Assembly: GCF_900141775.1 (NCBI RefSeq)
Contig: NZ_FSRI01000001.1
Coordinates: 1,334,251 to 1,398,250, forward strand
DNA length: 64,000 nucleotides
DNA from: Salinivibrio sp. ES.052
GTDB lineage: Bacteria; Pseudomonadota; Gammaproteobacteria; Enterobacterales; Vibrionaceae
Direction: 5' to 3'
The position numbers and the translations under genes were made by a program. Shown one piece after another: positions 19,584 through 33,810 of this stretch. Under the pieces are notes generated by a model. It worked only from the letters and a program-made list of their open reading frames with translations. It searched no databases and was not told the DNA's origin. The first letter of the stretch is position 1. Every line of letters starts with the position of its first letter.

Positions 19584-21620
19584 ATGGCTGCAAACCCACG
19601 GAAAATTCTGGTGACCTGTGCGCTGCCTTATGCGAACGGCTCGATTCATCTGGGCCACATGCTCGAGCATATTCAGGCAGATGTATGGGTCCGCTATCAG
19701 CGCCTGCGTGGCAATACCACTCACTTTATCTGTGCCGACGATGCTCACGGTACGCCTATCATGTTGAAAGCGCAGCAAATGGGTGTGGAGCCAGAAGCCA
19801 TGATCGCCGGTGTGCAACAAGAGCACCAAGCCGACTTTAATGGCTTTGATATCAGCTTCGACAACTATCACAGCACCCATAGTGATGAGAACCGCGAACT
19901 GGCCTCATTCATTTATACCCAGCTACGCGATAAAGGCTATATCACCAGCCGTACTATTTCTCAGCTGTTTGATCCGGAAAAAGAAATGTTCTTGCCGGAT
20001 CGCTTCGTCAAAGGCGAGTGTCCGAAATGTCACGCCGACGATCAATATGGCGATAACTGTGACAATTGTGGTGAAACCTACACCCCTGCCGAATTGATCA
20101 ACCCTCGCTCAGCCGTGAGCGGTGCCACGCCTGTGATGCGTGATTCAGAGCACTTTTTCTTCGATTTACCACAGTTCGAGCAAATGCTTAGCGAGTGGAT
20201 AAAATCTGGCTCGCTGCAAAGCGAAATCGCCAACAAAATGAATGAGTGGTTCGAAACCGGTCTTCAGCAGTGGGATATCTCCCGCGATGCGCCCTACTTT
20301 GGTTTTGAAATCCCCGACCAACCCGGCAAGTTTTTCTACGTGTGGCTTGATGCGCCGATTGGCTACATGGGGTCGTTTAAAAACTATTGTGACAAACGCG
20401 GCGATATCGACTTTGACGAATACTGGAAAACCAACAGTGATACCGAGTTGTACCACTTCATTGGTAAAGATATCGTGTATTTCCACAGCCTATTTTGGCC
20501 AGCAATGCTCGACGGTGCCGGTTTCCGTAAGCCAAATAACGTCTTTGTGCACGGCTATGTCACGGTAAATGGTGCAAAAATGTCCAAATCTAAAGGGACA
20601 TTTATCAAAGCCAGCACCTACTTAAAGCACCTCGATCCTGAGTGCTTGCGTTATTACTACGCGGCCAAGATCAATAGCCGTATCGACGACCTCGATTTAA
20701 GCTTGGATGACTTTATCCAGCGCGTGAATACCGACATCGTCAACAAGGTCGTGAACCTGGCATCACGGAATGCTGGCTTTATCACTAAGCGCTTTGACGG
20801 CCAGCTGTCTCCTGTTTGCGCTGAGCCTGAGCTGTATCAATCATTTATCGATAAAGCCGAGCACATTGGCGAGCTCTACGAGGCCCGTGAATTCAATCGC
20901 GCTATTCGCGAGATCATTGCCCTTGCGGATAAAGCCAACCAGTACGTGGACGAGAAAGCGCCTTGGGTGATCGCAAAAGAAGAAGGTAAAGAGGCCGAAC
21001 TACAGGCAATTTGCTCTGTGGGTATTAACTTATTCCGCGTGCTGATGACCTACCTAAAACCCGTGATGCCAAAACTGGCCGAGCGCGCAGAAGGCTTCTT
21101 GAACGATACCTTGACCTGGGAAAGCATTGCGACACCGCTTACCGGCCATCAAATAACCAAGTTCAAGGCGCTATTTAATCGTATAGATCCTAAAGCGGTT
21201 GAAGCAATGATTGCCACTAGCAAAGAAGATGCCGCCGCGGAACAAGCCGAGAAGGCCAAAGCACAAGGCCCGTTGGCGGATGATCCTATTGCTGATGAAA
21301 TCGAGTTTGATGATTTTGCCAAAGTCGACCTTCGTATTGCCAAAATTCTTGAGTGTGAAGCGGTGCCGAAAGCAGACAAACTGTTGAAGTTTAAACTAGA
21401 CATTGGCGGTGAGACACGTCAGGTATTCTCTGGGATAAAATCGGCCTACCAGCCCGAGGATCTGGTCGGTAAGCACACAGTGATGGTCGCCAACTTAAAG
21501 CCTCGCAAGATGAAATTTGGCATGTCAGAAGGCATGATTTTAGCAGCCGGCCCTGGAGGCAAAGAGATTTGGATCTTAGAGCCGCATGAAGGGGCTCAGC
21601 CCGGTATGCGTGTGATGTAA
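19584..21620 (+). CDS. metG: Methionyl-tRNA synthetase
   Basis: A 678-residue class I synthetase. The HIGH motif appears as HLGH (residues 22-25) and KMSKS as Lys332-Ser336. The zinc knuckle is [17 protein letters not shown]. The C-terminal 100 residues form the EMAP-II-like tRNA-binding and dimerisation domain ([16 protein letters not shown]). Length and domain order match E. coli MetG (677). A strong terminator follows. Confidence 0.98.
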   Translation: MAANPRKILVTCALPYANGSIHLGHMLEHIQADVWVRYQRLRGNTTHFICADDAHGTPIMLKAQQMGVEPEAMIAGVQQEHQADFNGFDISFDNYHSTHSDENRELASFIYTQLRDKGYITSRTISQLFDPEKEMFLPDRFVKGECPKCHADDQYGDNCDNCGETYTPAELINPRSAVSGATPVMRDSEHFFFDLPQFEQMLSEWIKSGSLQSEIANKMNEWFETGLQQWDISRDAPYFGFEIPDQPGKFFYVWLDAPIGYMGSFKNYCDKRGDIDFDEYWKTNSDTELYHFIGKDIVYFHSLFWPAMLDGAGFRKPNNVFVHGYVTVNGAKMSKSKGTFIKASTYLKHLDPECLRYYYAAKINSRIDDLDLSLDDFIQRVNTDIVNKVVNLASRNAGFITKRFDGQLSPVCAEPELYQSFIDKAEHIGELYEAREFNRAIREIIALADKANQYVDEKAPWVIAKEEGKEAELQAICSVGINLFRVLMTYLKPVMPKLAERAEGFLNDTLTWESIATPLTGHQITKFKALFNRIDPKAVEAMIATSKEDAAAEQAEKAKAQGPLADDPIADEIEFDDFAKVDLRIAKILECEAVPKADKLLKFKLDIGGETRQVFSGIKSAYQPEDLVGKHTVMVANLKPRKMKFGMSEGMILAAGPGGKEIWILEPHEGAQPGMRVM

Positions 21621-21670
21621 GCCAATACTCACTGGCACCGCGTCACCTTACGGTGCTGAAATGAGCGTAA

Positions 21671-21697
21671 AAGAGAGCCTTGATGGCTCTCTTTTTT
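21671..21697 (+). terminator. Terminator of metG
   Basis: AAGAGAGCC (21671-21679) pairs with GGCTCTCTT (21685-21693) around a five-base loop, followed by four more T. Confidence 0.92.
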
Positions 21698-21901
21698 ATG
21701 CGCGCTTTTTATCAGGTATCAGTGAAACATTCAGCGATGCGTCAAAACAGTGCACCACTTCACCAGCACAGTGCGAAAACGGTTCATTTTTCTTTCATTA
21801 TCGGCTACCCAGCCCCTTGCACAGGGCGTGACAAATATCTCATTTTAGGCACGATTCCTGCTGAATAAGTCATATCAGCGACTGAAACGCAAGGAGCGAC
21901 T

Positions 21902-22684
21902 ATGGAATGGCTATTAATGATAGGAACATTAGCATTGAGTATCGCAGTGGTGGTGGCGGTACAGCTTTTTCGTCAGCGTCCAGATTTGCACTTACACCAA
22001 CTGCATGAGCTACGTGTGCTGTTACAGCATGCTCAGCACTTAGCCACCCAACCCAGTATTAGCTCAGACGACTATCAAGTGCTGTTGAACCAAACGCGTC
22101 ACCTTCACCAACTGGCTCCCCAAGCACAAAAGCCGATGTATCGACTCTTTTTTCACCACCTTCATGCCTTACCGTCTTACGACAACGACACCCAAACGCG
22201 TATGAAAAATCGGGCACTGCAGCACATCGTCTACTTGGTGGATGAAGCAGTCCCGCCTGCATTGATCGCGCAACGCGACGACACCCGTTTGGAGGCTTAT
22301 CAGCAACTTTGGTATGCCATTTTAGAACTACTGCAAGCAAGACAGCGTTACAGCCATGCGGCATACCAAGAGCAACAATCTGTGCGCAATGCCCAGCAAT
22401 CTCTTACCTTACACCAGCAAATACTCGCGAAGCGCTTACGCCAACTACAGGCTTTGTCATTGGCCGACGACATCCAGCGAGAGATAACCGAGGTGTTAAA
22501 CCAGCTCGCGCAGTCAGAACAACTGCCCTTTGAGCATAAAGTTGCGCTATCGCAGCGTGTAAACCGAATTATGCTTCACGTGCTCGACAGCTTTATCGCA
22601 CGTGTACTGACGCGCTATCCCTGCCAACACGATGATGCACTTAGCCCCATCGCGCCGTTTCCTCAGTCAGGTTCGGGGCAATGA
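21902..22684 (+). CDS. Membrane-anchored helical protein of unknown function
   Basis: A 260-residue protein I do not recognise. It has one N-terminal hydrophobic segment (about residues 3-22) followed by a Gln/His/Leu-rich, probably all-helical soluble region. Leucine-heptad character is seen at about 30-60 (LHLHQLHELRVLLQ) and 175-200. The C-terminal tail is Pro/Ser-rich. The ATG has a clear AAGGAG. It sits between the metG terminator and the convergent serS. Codon use looks like that of its neighbours. It might be a lineage-specific envelope or scaffold protein, but nothing in the sequence fixes a function. Confidence 0.7.
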   Translation: MEWLLMIGTLALSIAVVVAVQLFRQRPDLHLHQLHELRVLLQHAQHLATQPSISSDDYQVLLNQTRHLHQLAPQAQKPMYRLFFHHLHALPSYDNDTQTRMKNRALQHIVYLVDEAVPPALIAQRDDTRLEAYQQLWYAILELLQARQRYSHAAYQEQQSVRNAQQSLTLHQQILAKRLRQLQALSLADDIQREITEVLNQLAQSEQLPFEHKVALSQRVNRIMLHVLDSFIARVLTRYPCQHDDALSPIAPFPQSGSGQ

Positions 22685-22713
22685 CCTGCCTCAACAGCGT
22701 GTCGTCACCCCAA

Positions 22714-22750
22714 TAAAAAGGGCCGGCAATCATGCCGGTCCCTTACTTTT
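22714..22750. terminator. Bidirectional terminator between the orphan gene and serS
   Basis: GGGCCGGCA (22720-22728) faces TGCCGGTCCC (22733-22742), an imperfect stem with one bulge, flanked by an A run before and a T run after. Confidence 0.7.
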
Positions 22751-22767
22751 TTAATTCCTTGACCACA

Positions 22768-25444
<2,677 letters not shown>

Positions 25445-25461
25445 GGTTACCTCCGGGGCAA

Positions 25462-26091
25462 TTATCGTGGCTGGCGTTGATCGTCAACCATCACCGATTC
25501 CGGTGGGGTAAACGAAAACAAGTCCGCCTTTGGTGCCTGTCGGCTAAACTGGCTCAGCACGAATTGGCTCTGTTGCCCATCTTGTTCAACCACCTTAAAG
25601 CCCGTCAAAGTGCCATCCGGCTTCACGGTGACGTCAAATTCGCCAATCGTGCCTGTGGTTTTTGGCGTTAGGGTGAAGGTGTCGCCTGACTGTGTGATTT
25701 GGTAGGCCTGCCAATCACTTGGTTGATTGCGGGTCAGCAACACAAACGGTGTTTGCGCCGTTGCCTCTTCTAACCACATGGCGGTGACTTGCTCAACAAA
25801 CGGGCTGTAGTACCACAAGGTTTCACCATCTGAAATCATAATGGTTTCATCTGGGGCCGTGGTGGTCCAATTAAACAAGTTTGGCCGCTCAATCGCCAAC
25901 CGGCCTTTTGCTTGATGGATAACCTCCCCTTCAGGGCTTTGCACCGTTTGCGAAAACTGCGCAGTGAACGCATCAACTTGACTGAGTCTTTCCATCAAGT
26001 GTTGTTGCGCCTGTGTTTGCGCTTGCGCCGTGAATGCAATAAGTAGAGATATCACCGCCAATAGGTGGCGGACAGCTGAGAATCGAGTCAT
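25462..26091 (-). CDS. lolA: Outer-membrane lipoprotein carrier LolA
   Basis: 209 residues from the chosen ATG: a signal peptide ([24 protein letters not shown]) and the LolA beta-barrel that shuttles lipoproteins across the periplasm from LolCDE to LolB. Family features include FTAQFSQTV near the N-terminus and RPNLFNW. An ATG four codons upstream (26103) is possible, but GGAAGG lies at the right distance from 26091 and overlaps that upstream codon. The gene follows ftsK by 16 bp. Confidence 0.95.
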   Translation of the reverse strand: MTRFSAVRHLLAVISLLIAFTAQAQTQAQQHLMERLSQVDAFTAQFSQTVQSPEGEVIHQAKGRLAIERPNLFNWTTTAPDETIMISDGETLWYYSPFVEQVTAMWLEEATAQTPFVLLTRNQPSDWQAYQITQSGDTFTLTPKTTGTIGEFDVTVKPDGTLTGFKVVEQDGQQSQFVLSQFSRQAPKADLFSFTPPESVMVDDQRQPR

Positions 26092-26107
26092 GAAACCTTC
26101 CATTCAA

Positions 26108-28909
26108 TCAATCTTTGGGGGGCGGTGGCGCGATGACTTCGCGATTACCGTTATGGCCTGGTGAACTTACGACACCATGCGCCTCCAGTTGTTCCACAAT
26201 GCGCGCCGCACGGTTGTAGCCGATTTTAAACCGACGCTGCACACCAGAAACAGACCCTCGGCGGCTTTCGGTCACAAATTCAACCACTTGGTCGAAAAGC
26301 TGATCCAGCTCTTCGCCATCGCCGCCCTTTGGCGCTTCTCCAGGTAGCAAGGTATCGGCTCCTTGCTCCCCTTTAGTTATTTCATCAATATATTGCGGCT
26401 TACCACGCGCTTTCCAGTTATTAACTACTCGGTGCACTTCTTCATCACTGACAAAAGCACCATGCACACGGATCGGGTGGTTGGAGCCATTAGGCATAAA
26501 GAGCATGTCACCCATCCCCAGCAATGATTCTGCTCCACCTTGATCAAGAATGGTGCGAGAATCCGTCTTGGTAGACACCGTAAAGGCCATACGCGTTGGG
26601 ATGTTCGCTTTGATTAAGCCGGTGATCACATCGACGGACGGACGCTGAGTGGCAAGAACAAGGTGAATCCCCGCAGCCCGCGCTTTTTGTGCCAAGCGCG
26701 CAATCAGCTCTTCCACTTTTTTGCCCACCACCATCATCAGGTCCGAGAATTCATCGACCACCACGACGATATAAGGCAGCTTTTCCAGTTTAGGCGCTGA
26801 TTCATCCATGCTGTCACCCGGTTTCCACAGAGGATCAGGGATAGGGTTGTTCGCCGCTTCTGCCGCTTTGACCTTCTCGTTAAAGCCTTTCAGGTTACGT
26901 ACCCCGAGCGCGGACATCAGCTTGTAGCGACGCTCCATTTCTCCGACACACCAGCGAAGTGCATTACCGGCATCTTTCATGTCGGTCACCACTTCCGTCA
27001 GCAAGTGCGGGATCCCCTCGTATACCGAGAGCTCGAGCATTTTCGGGTCTATCATGATAAAGCGTACATCTTCCGGCGACGCTTTATACAGCATACTCAC
27101 TAGCATCACGTTCACGCCCACCGACTTACCTGAGCCTGTGGTCCCCGCCACCAACATATGCGGTGCTTTACCTAAGTCGGTGATGATCGCTTCGCCAGCA
27201 ATGTCATTACCCAGCACCACAGAAATGGGTGAGTGATTGTTCTTAAACCGCTCACTGCCAACCACTTCTGACATAAATACCGTTTCACGATGCTCGTTCG
27301 GTAACTCAAGGCCGATGTAAGGCTTACCTGGGATCACCTCGACTACGCGTACGGCAGTCGTGGATAAGGCGCGCGCCAAGTCTTTGGATAACCCCGATAT
27401 ACGGGAGACCTTCACCCCGGGGGCCAAATCTAGTTCAAACCGTGTGATCACCGGGCCTGGGTACACACCCACCACCCGCGCTTGTACTTTAAAATCTTCT
27501 AACCGCGCTTCAACCAAGCGGGCAATCTGCTCTAACTCTTCACGCGTCGCCTGCTCTGCGGTATGGCGGGCGGGATCGAGCAAGTCGAGGGTCGGGAACG
27601 GTTCCGCGGGCCTAGGAAGGTCAGGCTCATCTTTAACCAAGAAAGGATGATCCAACCCAGCCGCCTGCTGCTGAGCTTTTTGTGCTTGGCGAATCGTTTC
27701 TTGGAACGGGTCCTCATCGTCATCCGTACCGCCGCTCGCCTGCTCGGCGCGCTCAAGCTCTGACAGGCCATCTTGATTGCCATAGGTGGTGTCAGCGTGG
27801 CTGTTCGCCGATGCTATGCGCTCACTGTCCGGATTCTCGGTTTGCGATGCTTCGCGGGTTGCATCTTGATGGGCGGACGCAGGATCAACGTGTGCCTCAT
27901 CAACCTCAACGCGCGAAGACGATACAGACGTAGATTCCTCGTGATCGATGGCGACATGCCACTGTCCTAATGACGGCTCGTCTGATTGATCGTCATGGTT
28001 AGCGGCAACACCCGGCTCGTCGGCGGTACGTTGGTCTGCTGCTGAACGCGCTTGCCCACCAAAGATGATCGGCGACTCGGTCTTGTCAGATGAACTCTCA
28101 TCAGCAGTCGTGCTCCCCCCCTTATCCGGTGTTGTCGGTGTCAGACGGCGTAAATCACTTAGCTCCATCGGCTCAGATGCATTGTGTGTCGTGCTCGATG
28201 CACGCTGTATCTCCGTTTCTACACGCACGCCTAACTCGGTAGGCGCGTCCCCGCGTATCCGATTCACCGCCCACGTCACGCCATTGAGTGTCATCGCGCC
28301 AAGACGATCAACAACGGTTAACCAAGAAATGCCGGTGAACAGGGTAAATCCCGCCGCCCAACCAAACAGCATCACCAAGGTGGTGCCTAAGACGTTAAAT
28401 AACGGCAAGGCTAAACTGTTGGTCACATCGCCCATGACCCCCCCCGATGAAAAGTGCCAAAAGTCATCAAAGTTAAGATCGGCCAAAGAACCACTGGTTA
28501 AAAACAGGATAAACAGCCCCAATATGCGCGCGCCAATAATGGTGTAGTTGATGGGCTCATCGTCGCTGCGGCGACGTAAGAAAACCCAGCCACCAAGGAT
28601 TGAGGCTGGCGGCAAAGGGTAAGCAAGTATACCGAAGGAAAAGAAAAGACTGTCCGCAAGCCATGCGCCCATGGCGCCCGCTGCATTGTGCACATCACCA
28701 TGCCAAGCAGTTTGCGACCAGGATGGGTCGGCAGGATTAAAAGATAACAAGGCCACCATGGTAAAAACTGCTGCCGCGAGCACCAAGATAAACCCACACT
28801 CTTTTAATCGCTGAACGCCATCTAAACGCGCTTTCGGCTGAGCCGCTTTCGGCTCTCGACGTAAAGAAAACTCCATCATCACCTGTTTAATATTGTTCGT
28901 TAACCGCAT
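26108..28909 (-). CDS. ftsK: DNA translocase FtsK
   Basis: A 933-residue septal DNA pump. The N-terminal domain has four membrane helices (about residues 38-60, 80-112, 122-142 and 166-200). A Pro/Gln/Asp-rich linker of roughly 200 residues follows; it is much shorter than in the 1,329-residue E. coli protein. The motor domain carries Walker A GTTGSGKS (589-596) and Walker [12 protein letters not shown]. The C-terminal gamma winged helix (about 860-925, [20 protein letters not shown]) reads KOPS sequences and activates XerD. The start is uncertain: ATG codons at residues 11-12 are alternatives. Confidence 0.96.
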   Translation of the reverse strand: MRLTNNIKQVMMEFSLRREPKAAQPKARLDGVQRLKECGFILVLAAAVFTMVALLSFNPADPSWSQTAWHGDVHNAAGAMGAWLADSLFFSFGILAYPLPPASILGGWVFLRRRSDDEPINYTIIGARILGLFILFLTSGSLADLNFDDFWHFSSGGVMGDVTNSLALPLFNVLGTTLVMLFGWAAGFTLFTGISWLTVVDRLGAMTLNGVTWAVNRIRGDAPTELGVRVETEIQRASSTTHNASEPMELSDLRRLTPTTPDKGGSTTADESSSDKTESPIIFGGQARSAADQRTADEPGVAANHDDQSDEPSLGQWHVAIDHEESTSVSSSRVEVDEAHVDPASAHQDATREASQTENPDSERIASANSHADTTYGNQDGLSELERAEQASGGTDDDEDPFQETIRQAQKAQQQAAGLDHPFLVKDEPDLPRPAEPFPTLDLLDPARHTAEQATREELEQIARLVEARLEDFKVQARVVGVYPGPVITRFELDLAPGVKVSRISGLSKDLARALSTTAVRVVEVIPGKPYIGLELPNEHRETVFMSEVVGSERFKNNHSPISVVLGNDIAGEAIITDLGKAPHMLVAGTTGSGKSVGVNVMLVSMLYKASPEDVRFIMIDPKMLELSVYEGIPHLLTEVVTDMKDAGNALRWCVGEMERRYKLMSALGVRNLKGFNEKVKAAEAANNPIPDPLWKPGDSMDESAPKLEKLPYIVVVVDEFSDLMMVVGKKVEELIARLAQKARAAGIHLVLATQRPSVDVITGLIKANIPTRMAFTVSTKTDSRTILDQGGAESLLGMGDMLFMPNGSNHPIRVHGAFVSDEEVHRVVNNWKARGKPQYIDEITKGEQGADTLLPGEAPKGGDGEELDQLFDQVVEFVTESRRGSVSGVQRRFKIGYNRAARIVEQLEAHGVVSSPGHNGNREVIAPPPPKD

Positions 28910-29033
28910 CCCTCACCCTGATTTGAGGCTTGCTTCTATTGCTCTGACTTTATCACATTCATGCCATGACGGCAGGCATGATGCGTGTTTACGCGAAATC
29001 TTTACCGAGATATCACATATTCTATCCATTCCG

Positions 29034-29066
29034 CACAAAAAATAAGCCGAGCTCAAGGCTCGGCTT
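29034..29066 (-). terminator. Terminator of lrp
   Basis: AAGCCGAGC (29044-29052) pairs with GCTCGGCTT (29058-29066); on the minus strand a T-rich tail follows (A run on the plus strand at 29036-29043). Confidence 0.85.
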
Positions 29067-29099
29067 TATTATGCATTGCACCATCCTGTCACTACACCA

Positions 29100-29594
29100 C
29101 TAACGCGTGTGGATCACCAGGTGGTTGCTTTGTTTAACCTCTTCCATAACGACGTAGGTACGTGTGTCATTCACGCCGGGTAAACGCAGCAACGTTTCAC
29201 CCAATAACTTGCGATATGCCGACATATCCGCTACTCGTGTTTTAAGCAGGTAGTCGAAATCCCCTGACACTAACGAACACTCTTGGATGTCTTCGAGTGT
29301 CTGCACGGCTTTATTAAATTGCTCAAACACATCAGGCGCACCGCGGTTGAGTGTGATTTCGACAAACACCAACAGTGATGCGTCTAAATACTGGGGGTTA
29401 AGCAGCGCAGTGTAACCAAGAATATAGCCTTGACGTTCTAAACGTCGAACACGTTCTAGGCAGGGGGTTGGAGAAAGACCGACACGTTTTGATAACTCAA
29501 CGTTGGAGACGCGTCCATCCTTTTGGAGCTCGTTCAGGATGTTGCGATCAATACGGTCCAATTCCTTGGAGGGCTTGTTTTTGGTATCTACCAT
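29100..29594 (-). CDS. lrp: Leucine-responsive regulatory protein
   Basis: A 164-residue Lrp, nearly identical to the E. coli protein along its length. The N-terminal helix-turn-helix (about 15-60, VELSKRVGLSPTPCLERVRRLE) binds DNA, and the C-terminal RAM domain (about 70-150) senses leucine and oligomerises. It is a global regulator of amino acid metabolism. It is divergent from ald, and a palindrome matching the Lrp consensus lies between the two, consistent with direct control of ald or of lrp itself. It has its own terminator before ftsK. Confidence 0.98.
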   Translation of the reverse strand: MVDTKNKPSKELDRIDRNILNELQKDGRVSNVELSKRVGLSPTPCLERVRRLERQGYILGYTALLNPQYLDASLLVFVEITLNRGAPDVFEQFNKAVQTLEDIQECSLVSGDFDYLLKTRVADMSAYRKLLGETLLRLPGVNDTRTYVVMEEVKQSNHLVIHTR

Positions 29595-29661
29595 TTTTTA
29601 TTCCACCTTGTTACTTCCTTGCAAAAAGATATACCAAATTAAATAACATCTAAACAATCTT

Positions 29662-29676
29662 TAGCATCAAATGCTG
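29662..29676. promoter_or_regulatory. Lrp box between lrp and ald
   Basis: TAGCATCAAATGCTG agrees with the E. coli Lrp consensus YAGHAWATTWTDCTR at 12 of 15 positions and is palindromic (AGCAT/ATGCT). It sits about 13 bp before a TATACT -10-like hexamer (29689-29694) that has no good -35 box, as is common for Lrp-activated promoters such as that of ald. Confidence 0.6.
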
Positions 29677-29760
29677 GTTTGTTCCCTTTATACTAGCTTG
29701 AAAATTGACAATATCAATAACAAGCCAGCCGATAACACTGAATAAACAAGAGGTGACAGC

Positions 29761-30885
29761 ATGATCATTGGCGTTCCAAAAGAAATCAAAAACCACGAGT
29801 ACCGCGTTGGTATGGTGCCAGCGAGTGTTCGCGAGCTTATTTCTCACGGCCACTCTGTCTACATTGAGACCAACGCTGGTAACGGTATTGGTTTCTCTGA
29901 CGACGACTACAAAGCCGCCGGCGCATCTATCCTTTCTACGGCTGCTGACGTCTTTGCCAAGGCAGAGATGATCGTCAAGGTTAAAGAACCACAAGCTGTT
30001 GAGCGTGCCATGCTCCGTGAAGGGCAGATTTTGTTCACCTATTTGCATCTTGCACCAGATTTTCCGCAAACAGAAGACTTAATTAAAAGTAAAGCCATCT
30101 GTATTGCCTATGAAACGGTAACAGATTCTAAAGGTCGATTACCACTACTTGCGCCTATGTCTGAGGTCGCAGGTCGTATGTCTATTCAAGCAGGTGCACA
30201 AGCACTTGAGAAGTCACACGGTGGTTCAGGCATGTTGCTCAGTGGTGTACCGGGCGTTGAACCTGCGAAAATCGTGGTACTAGGCGGCGGTGTTGTTGGC
30301 TCTAACGCCGCACGTATGGCGGTCGGCCTCCGTGCCGACGTCACGATTCTCGACAAGAATGTCGATACTCTACGCCGCCTGGATGAAGAGTTCCAAGGCC
30401 GTGCCAAAGTGGTCTACTCCACAGAAGAAACCCTTGAACAACACGTATTGAACGCCGATCTGGTTGTCGGTGCCGTGCTGATCCCAGGTGCTGCCGCACC
30501 CAAGCTGGTTAATGAAGACCATATTCAGCGCATGAAGCCAGGTGCTGCCGTGGTGGATGTCGCTATTGACCAAGGCGGTTGCTTTGCAACATCGCATGCA
30601 ACGACACACGCCGATCCCACTTATATCGTCGATGACGTTGTCCATTACTGTGTGGCTAACATGCCAGGTGCCGTGGCGCGCACCTCAACGGTGGCACTCA
30701 ACAACGCGACCCTGCCGTACATTGTGAAGCTGGCGAACAAAGGCTATCGTGATGCATTGGTTCAAGATGAGCACCTGCGTAACGGCCTCAATGTTATCGA
30801 TGGTCAAGTGACCATCAAGGAAGTCGCAGAAGGCTTTGATTTACCTTACGTCACAGCCATTGATGCGCTTAAGTCCGCGCATTAA
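29761..30885 (+). CDS. ald: Alanine dehydrogenase
   Basis: A 374-residue NAD-dependent L-alanine dehydrogenase, which reversibly deaminates alanine to pyruvate and ammonia. Features include the N-terminal [17 protein letters not shown], the Rossmann [10 protein letters not shown] (about 179-188), and the catalytic region [19 protein letters not shown]. It is adjacent to and divergent from lrp, and Lrp-type regulators commonly activate ald. A hairpin terminator follows. Confidence 0.97.
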   Translation: MIIGVPKEIKNHEYRVGMVPASVRELISHGHSVYIETNAGNGIGFSDDDYKAAGASILSTAADVFAKAEMIVKVKEPQAVERAMLREGQILFTYLHLAPDFPQTEDLIKSKAICIAYETVTDSKGRLPLLAPMSEVAGRMSIQAGAQALEKSHGGSGMLLSGVPGVEPAKIVVLGGGVVGSNAARMAVGLRADVTILDKNVDTLRRLDEEFQGRAKVVYSTEETLEQHVLNADLVVGAVLIPGAAAPKLVNEDHIQRMKPGAAVVDVAIDQGGCFATSHATTHADPTYIVDDVVHYCVANMPGAVARTSTVALNNATLPYIVKLANKGYRDALVQDEHLRNGLNVIDGQVTIKEVAEGFDLPYVTAIDALKSAH

Positions 30886-30910
30886 TCGGTAGCACCAATA
30901 CGAGAAATAG

Positions 30911-30934
30911 AGGGCACCATCACGGTGCCCTTTC
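30911..30934 (+). terminator. Terminator of ald
   Basis: GGGCACC (30912-30918) pairs with GGTGCCC (30924-30930) around ATCAC, followed by a T-rich tail. Confidence 0.88.
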
Positions 30935-31003
30935 TTTACCTTTCTAATTTACCTACAATCAGTCCATTCAAAAAACGAACCTCTTTCCTGCTCGGAGACG
31001 TGA

Positions 31004-31963
<960 letters not shown>

Positions 31964-32040
31964 GCCCACACTCTCATGCAGGTCACCACTCGGTGGCCTG
32001 TTCAGCCTGTTGGCAGGCATGCATAAAATAATAAGACGAT

Positions 32041-33810
32041 ATGGATAAATCTAAACAGCGGGCGCTAACCCAATGGCTCAAGTCGCAGAGCACGTTAGCC
32101 AAACCCTGGTTAGTTGCGACGATCAGCATTGCACTCCTCTCTGGTGTGCTTTTGATTGCCCAAGCAGCACTTCTCGCCCACCTGCTGCATCAACTGATTA
32201 TTGAACAAACAGATAAATTTGCCTTACTCCCAAGCTTTATCACCCTTGCTGGGGTCGTTGTCGTTCGCGCAGTATGTAGCTGGGCGAAAGAGCAGACCGG
32301 TTATCGCTGTGGTGAAGCCATCCGGCAGCACATTCGTCAGTTAATTTTAAATCGTCTCCATGCTCTCGGACCGGTCAGTATTCAAGGGCGCCCTGCGGGC
32401 AGTTGGGCGAGCCTCATACTGGAGCAAGTCGAAGAATTACAGGACTTTTTTGCTCGGTATTTGCCCCAAATGGCGATAGCCGTTTTGATCCCATTCGTTA
32501 TCCTTGTGGCTGTTTTCCCAATCAATTGGGCATCAGGGCTGATTTTTTTGATCACCGCCCCACTGGTCCCATTTTTTATGGCATTAGTCGGCATCAAAGC
32601 CGCAGACGCGAACCGCAAGAATTTTAAAGCTCTGCAACGTCTGTCAGGTTATTTCTACGATCGCTTGCGTGGGCTCCCCACACTCAAGCTCTTTAACCGA
32701 GTCGAGGCCGAAGCCGAGCAACTACACCTAGCCTCACACACGTTTCGCCAACGTACCATGGAAGTGCTTCGCCTCGCTTTTTTATCATCGGCTGTGCTGG
32801 AATTCTTCACCGCGATTTCCATTGCCGTGGTCGCGGTCTATTTTGGTTTTAGCTTTATTGGTGAGCTTGATTTTGGTCACTACGGTGCCCCGATTTCGCT
32901 GTTTACCGGTTTATTCGTCTTAGTGCTGGCGCCCGAGTTTTACCAGCCATTGCGCGATCTCGGCACCTTTTATCACGCCAAGGCACAAGCCATTGGTGCC
33001 GCCGAGTCTATCGTGGATTTTCTTGATGCCCAGCCAGACACTGGTACACAAGGTGATGAGACACCAGATTTATCGGCGGTTGCAATCAACGCGCACGATC
33101 TTGAGGTACTCAGCCCAGACGGCACGGTATTAGCGGGACCAATGAGTTTTCATATCCAACCCGGAGAACATGTGGCTCTCGTGGGGGTCAGTGGCGCAGG
33201 TAAATCAAGCTTGCTTAATGCGCTTTTAGGGTTTCTTCCTTACCGAGGCAGCTTAACCATCAATGGGTACGAGCGCAGTGAACTTGCTTTGTCCCATTGG
33301 CGTCAGGCAATTAGCTGGGTGGGGCAAAACCCACAGCTATTCCATGGCACTATTCGCGATAACATTGCGCTGGCTAACCCAGACGCGAGCCCAGAATCCA
33401 TTAATCATGTGATGACACAAGCTTACGTGGATGAATTTGTGATGAGGCTGAAAGACGGTTTAGCCCACCCGATAGGTGACCGCAACGGCGGTTTATCCGT
33501 CGGTCAGGCTCAACGTATTGCCGTTGCACGCGCTTTACTACAAGAAGGGGCTTTTTGGGTGTTAGACGAACCAACCGCAAGCTTAGATGCCCATAGTGAA
33601 AAGCTGGTCATTGAGAGCTTACAGTCTGCCACTCAGGGTAAAACCTGCCTGCAGGTCTCTCACCGCTTAGATGTGCTAGCTAACAGTGACCAAGTCTGGC
33701 TAATGGCTGACGGACAATTGGTTCAACAAGGTCGTTATCAGGAACTGACTAAAACGGGGCCACTGGCTGACATGCTGGCCTCTGCTGATAGGAGAAATCT
33801 CGATGCGTGA
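32041..33810 (+). CDS. cydD: Thiol exporter subunit CydD
   Basis: A 589-residue half-transporter with an N-terminal six-helix ABC membrane domain and a C-terminal ATPase. Walker A is GVSGAGKSS (near residue 382), the signature is LSVGQAQR, and Walker B is FWVLDEPTASLD. CydDC exports glutathione and cysteine to the periplasm and is needed to assemble cytochrome bd. The last eight bases overlap the cydC start, so the subunits are translationally coupled. Confidence 0.96.
   Translation: MDKSKQRALTQWLKSQSTLAKPWLVATISIALLSGVLLIAQAALLAHLLHQLIIEQTDKFALLPSFITLAGVVVVRAVCSWAKEQTGYRCGEAIRQHIRQLILNRLHALGPVSIQGRPAGSWASLILEQVEELQDFFARYLPQMAIAVLIPFVILVAVFPINWASGLIFLITAPLVPFFMALVGIKAADANRKNFKALQRLSGYFYDRLRGLPTLKLFNRVEAEAEQLHLASHTFRQRTMEVLRLAFLSSAVLEFFTAISIAVVAVYFGFSFIGELDFGHYGAPISLFTGLFVLVLAPEFYQPLRDLGTFYHAKAQAIGAAESIVDFLDAQPDTGTQGDETPDLSAVAINAHDLEVLSPDGTVLAGPMSFHIQPGEHVALVGVSGAGKSSLLNALLGFLPYRGSLTINGYERSELALSHWRQAISWVGQNPQLFHGTIRDNIALANPDASPESINHVMTQAYVDEFVMRLKDGLAHPIGDRNGGLSVGQAQRIAVARALLQEGAFWVLDEPTASLDAHSEKLVIESLQSATQGKTCLQVSHRLDVLANSDQVWLMADGQLVQQGRYQELTKTGPLADMLASADRRNLDA

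Noticed and set aside
21680-21868. 62-codon frame after metG
   Set aside because: It begins inside the metG terminator and has no ribosome binding site.
28065-28547. 160-codon frame antisense to ftsK
   Set aside because: It mirrors the FtsK linker and membrane region; no ribosome binding site and no independent conservation expected.
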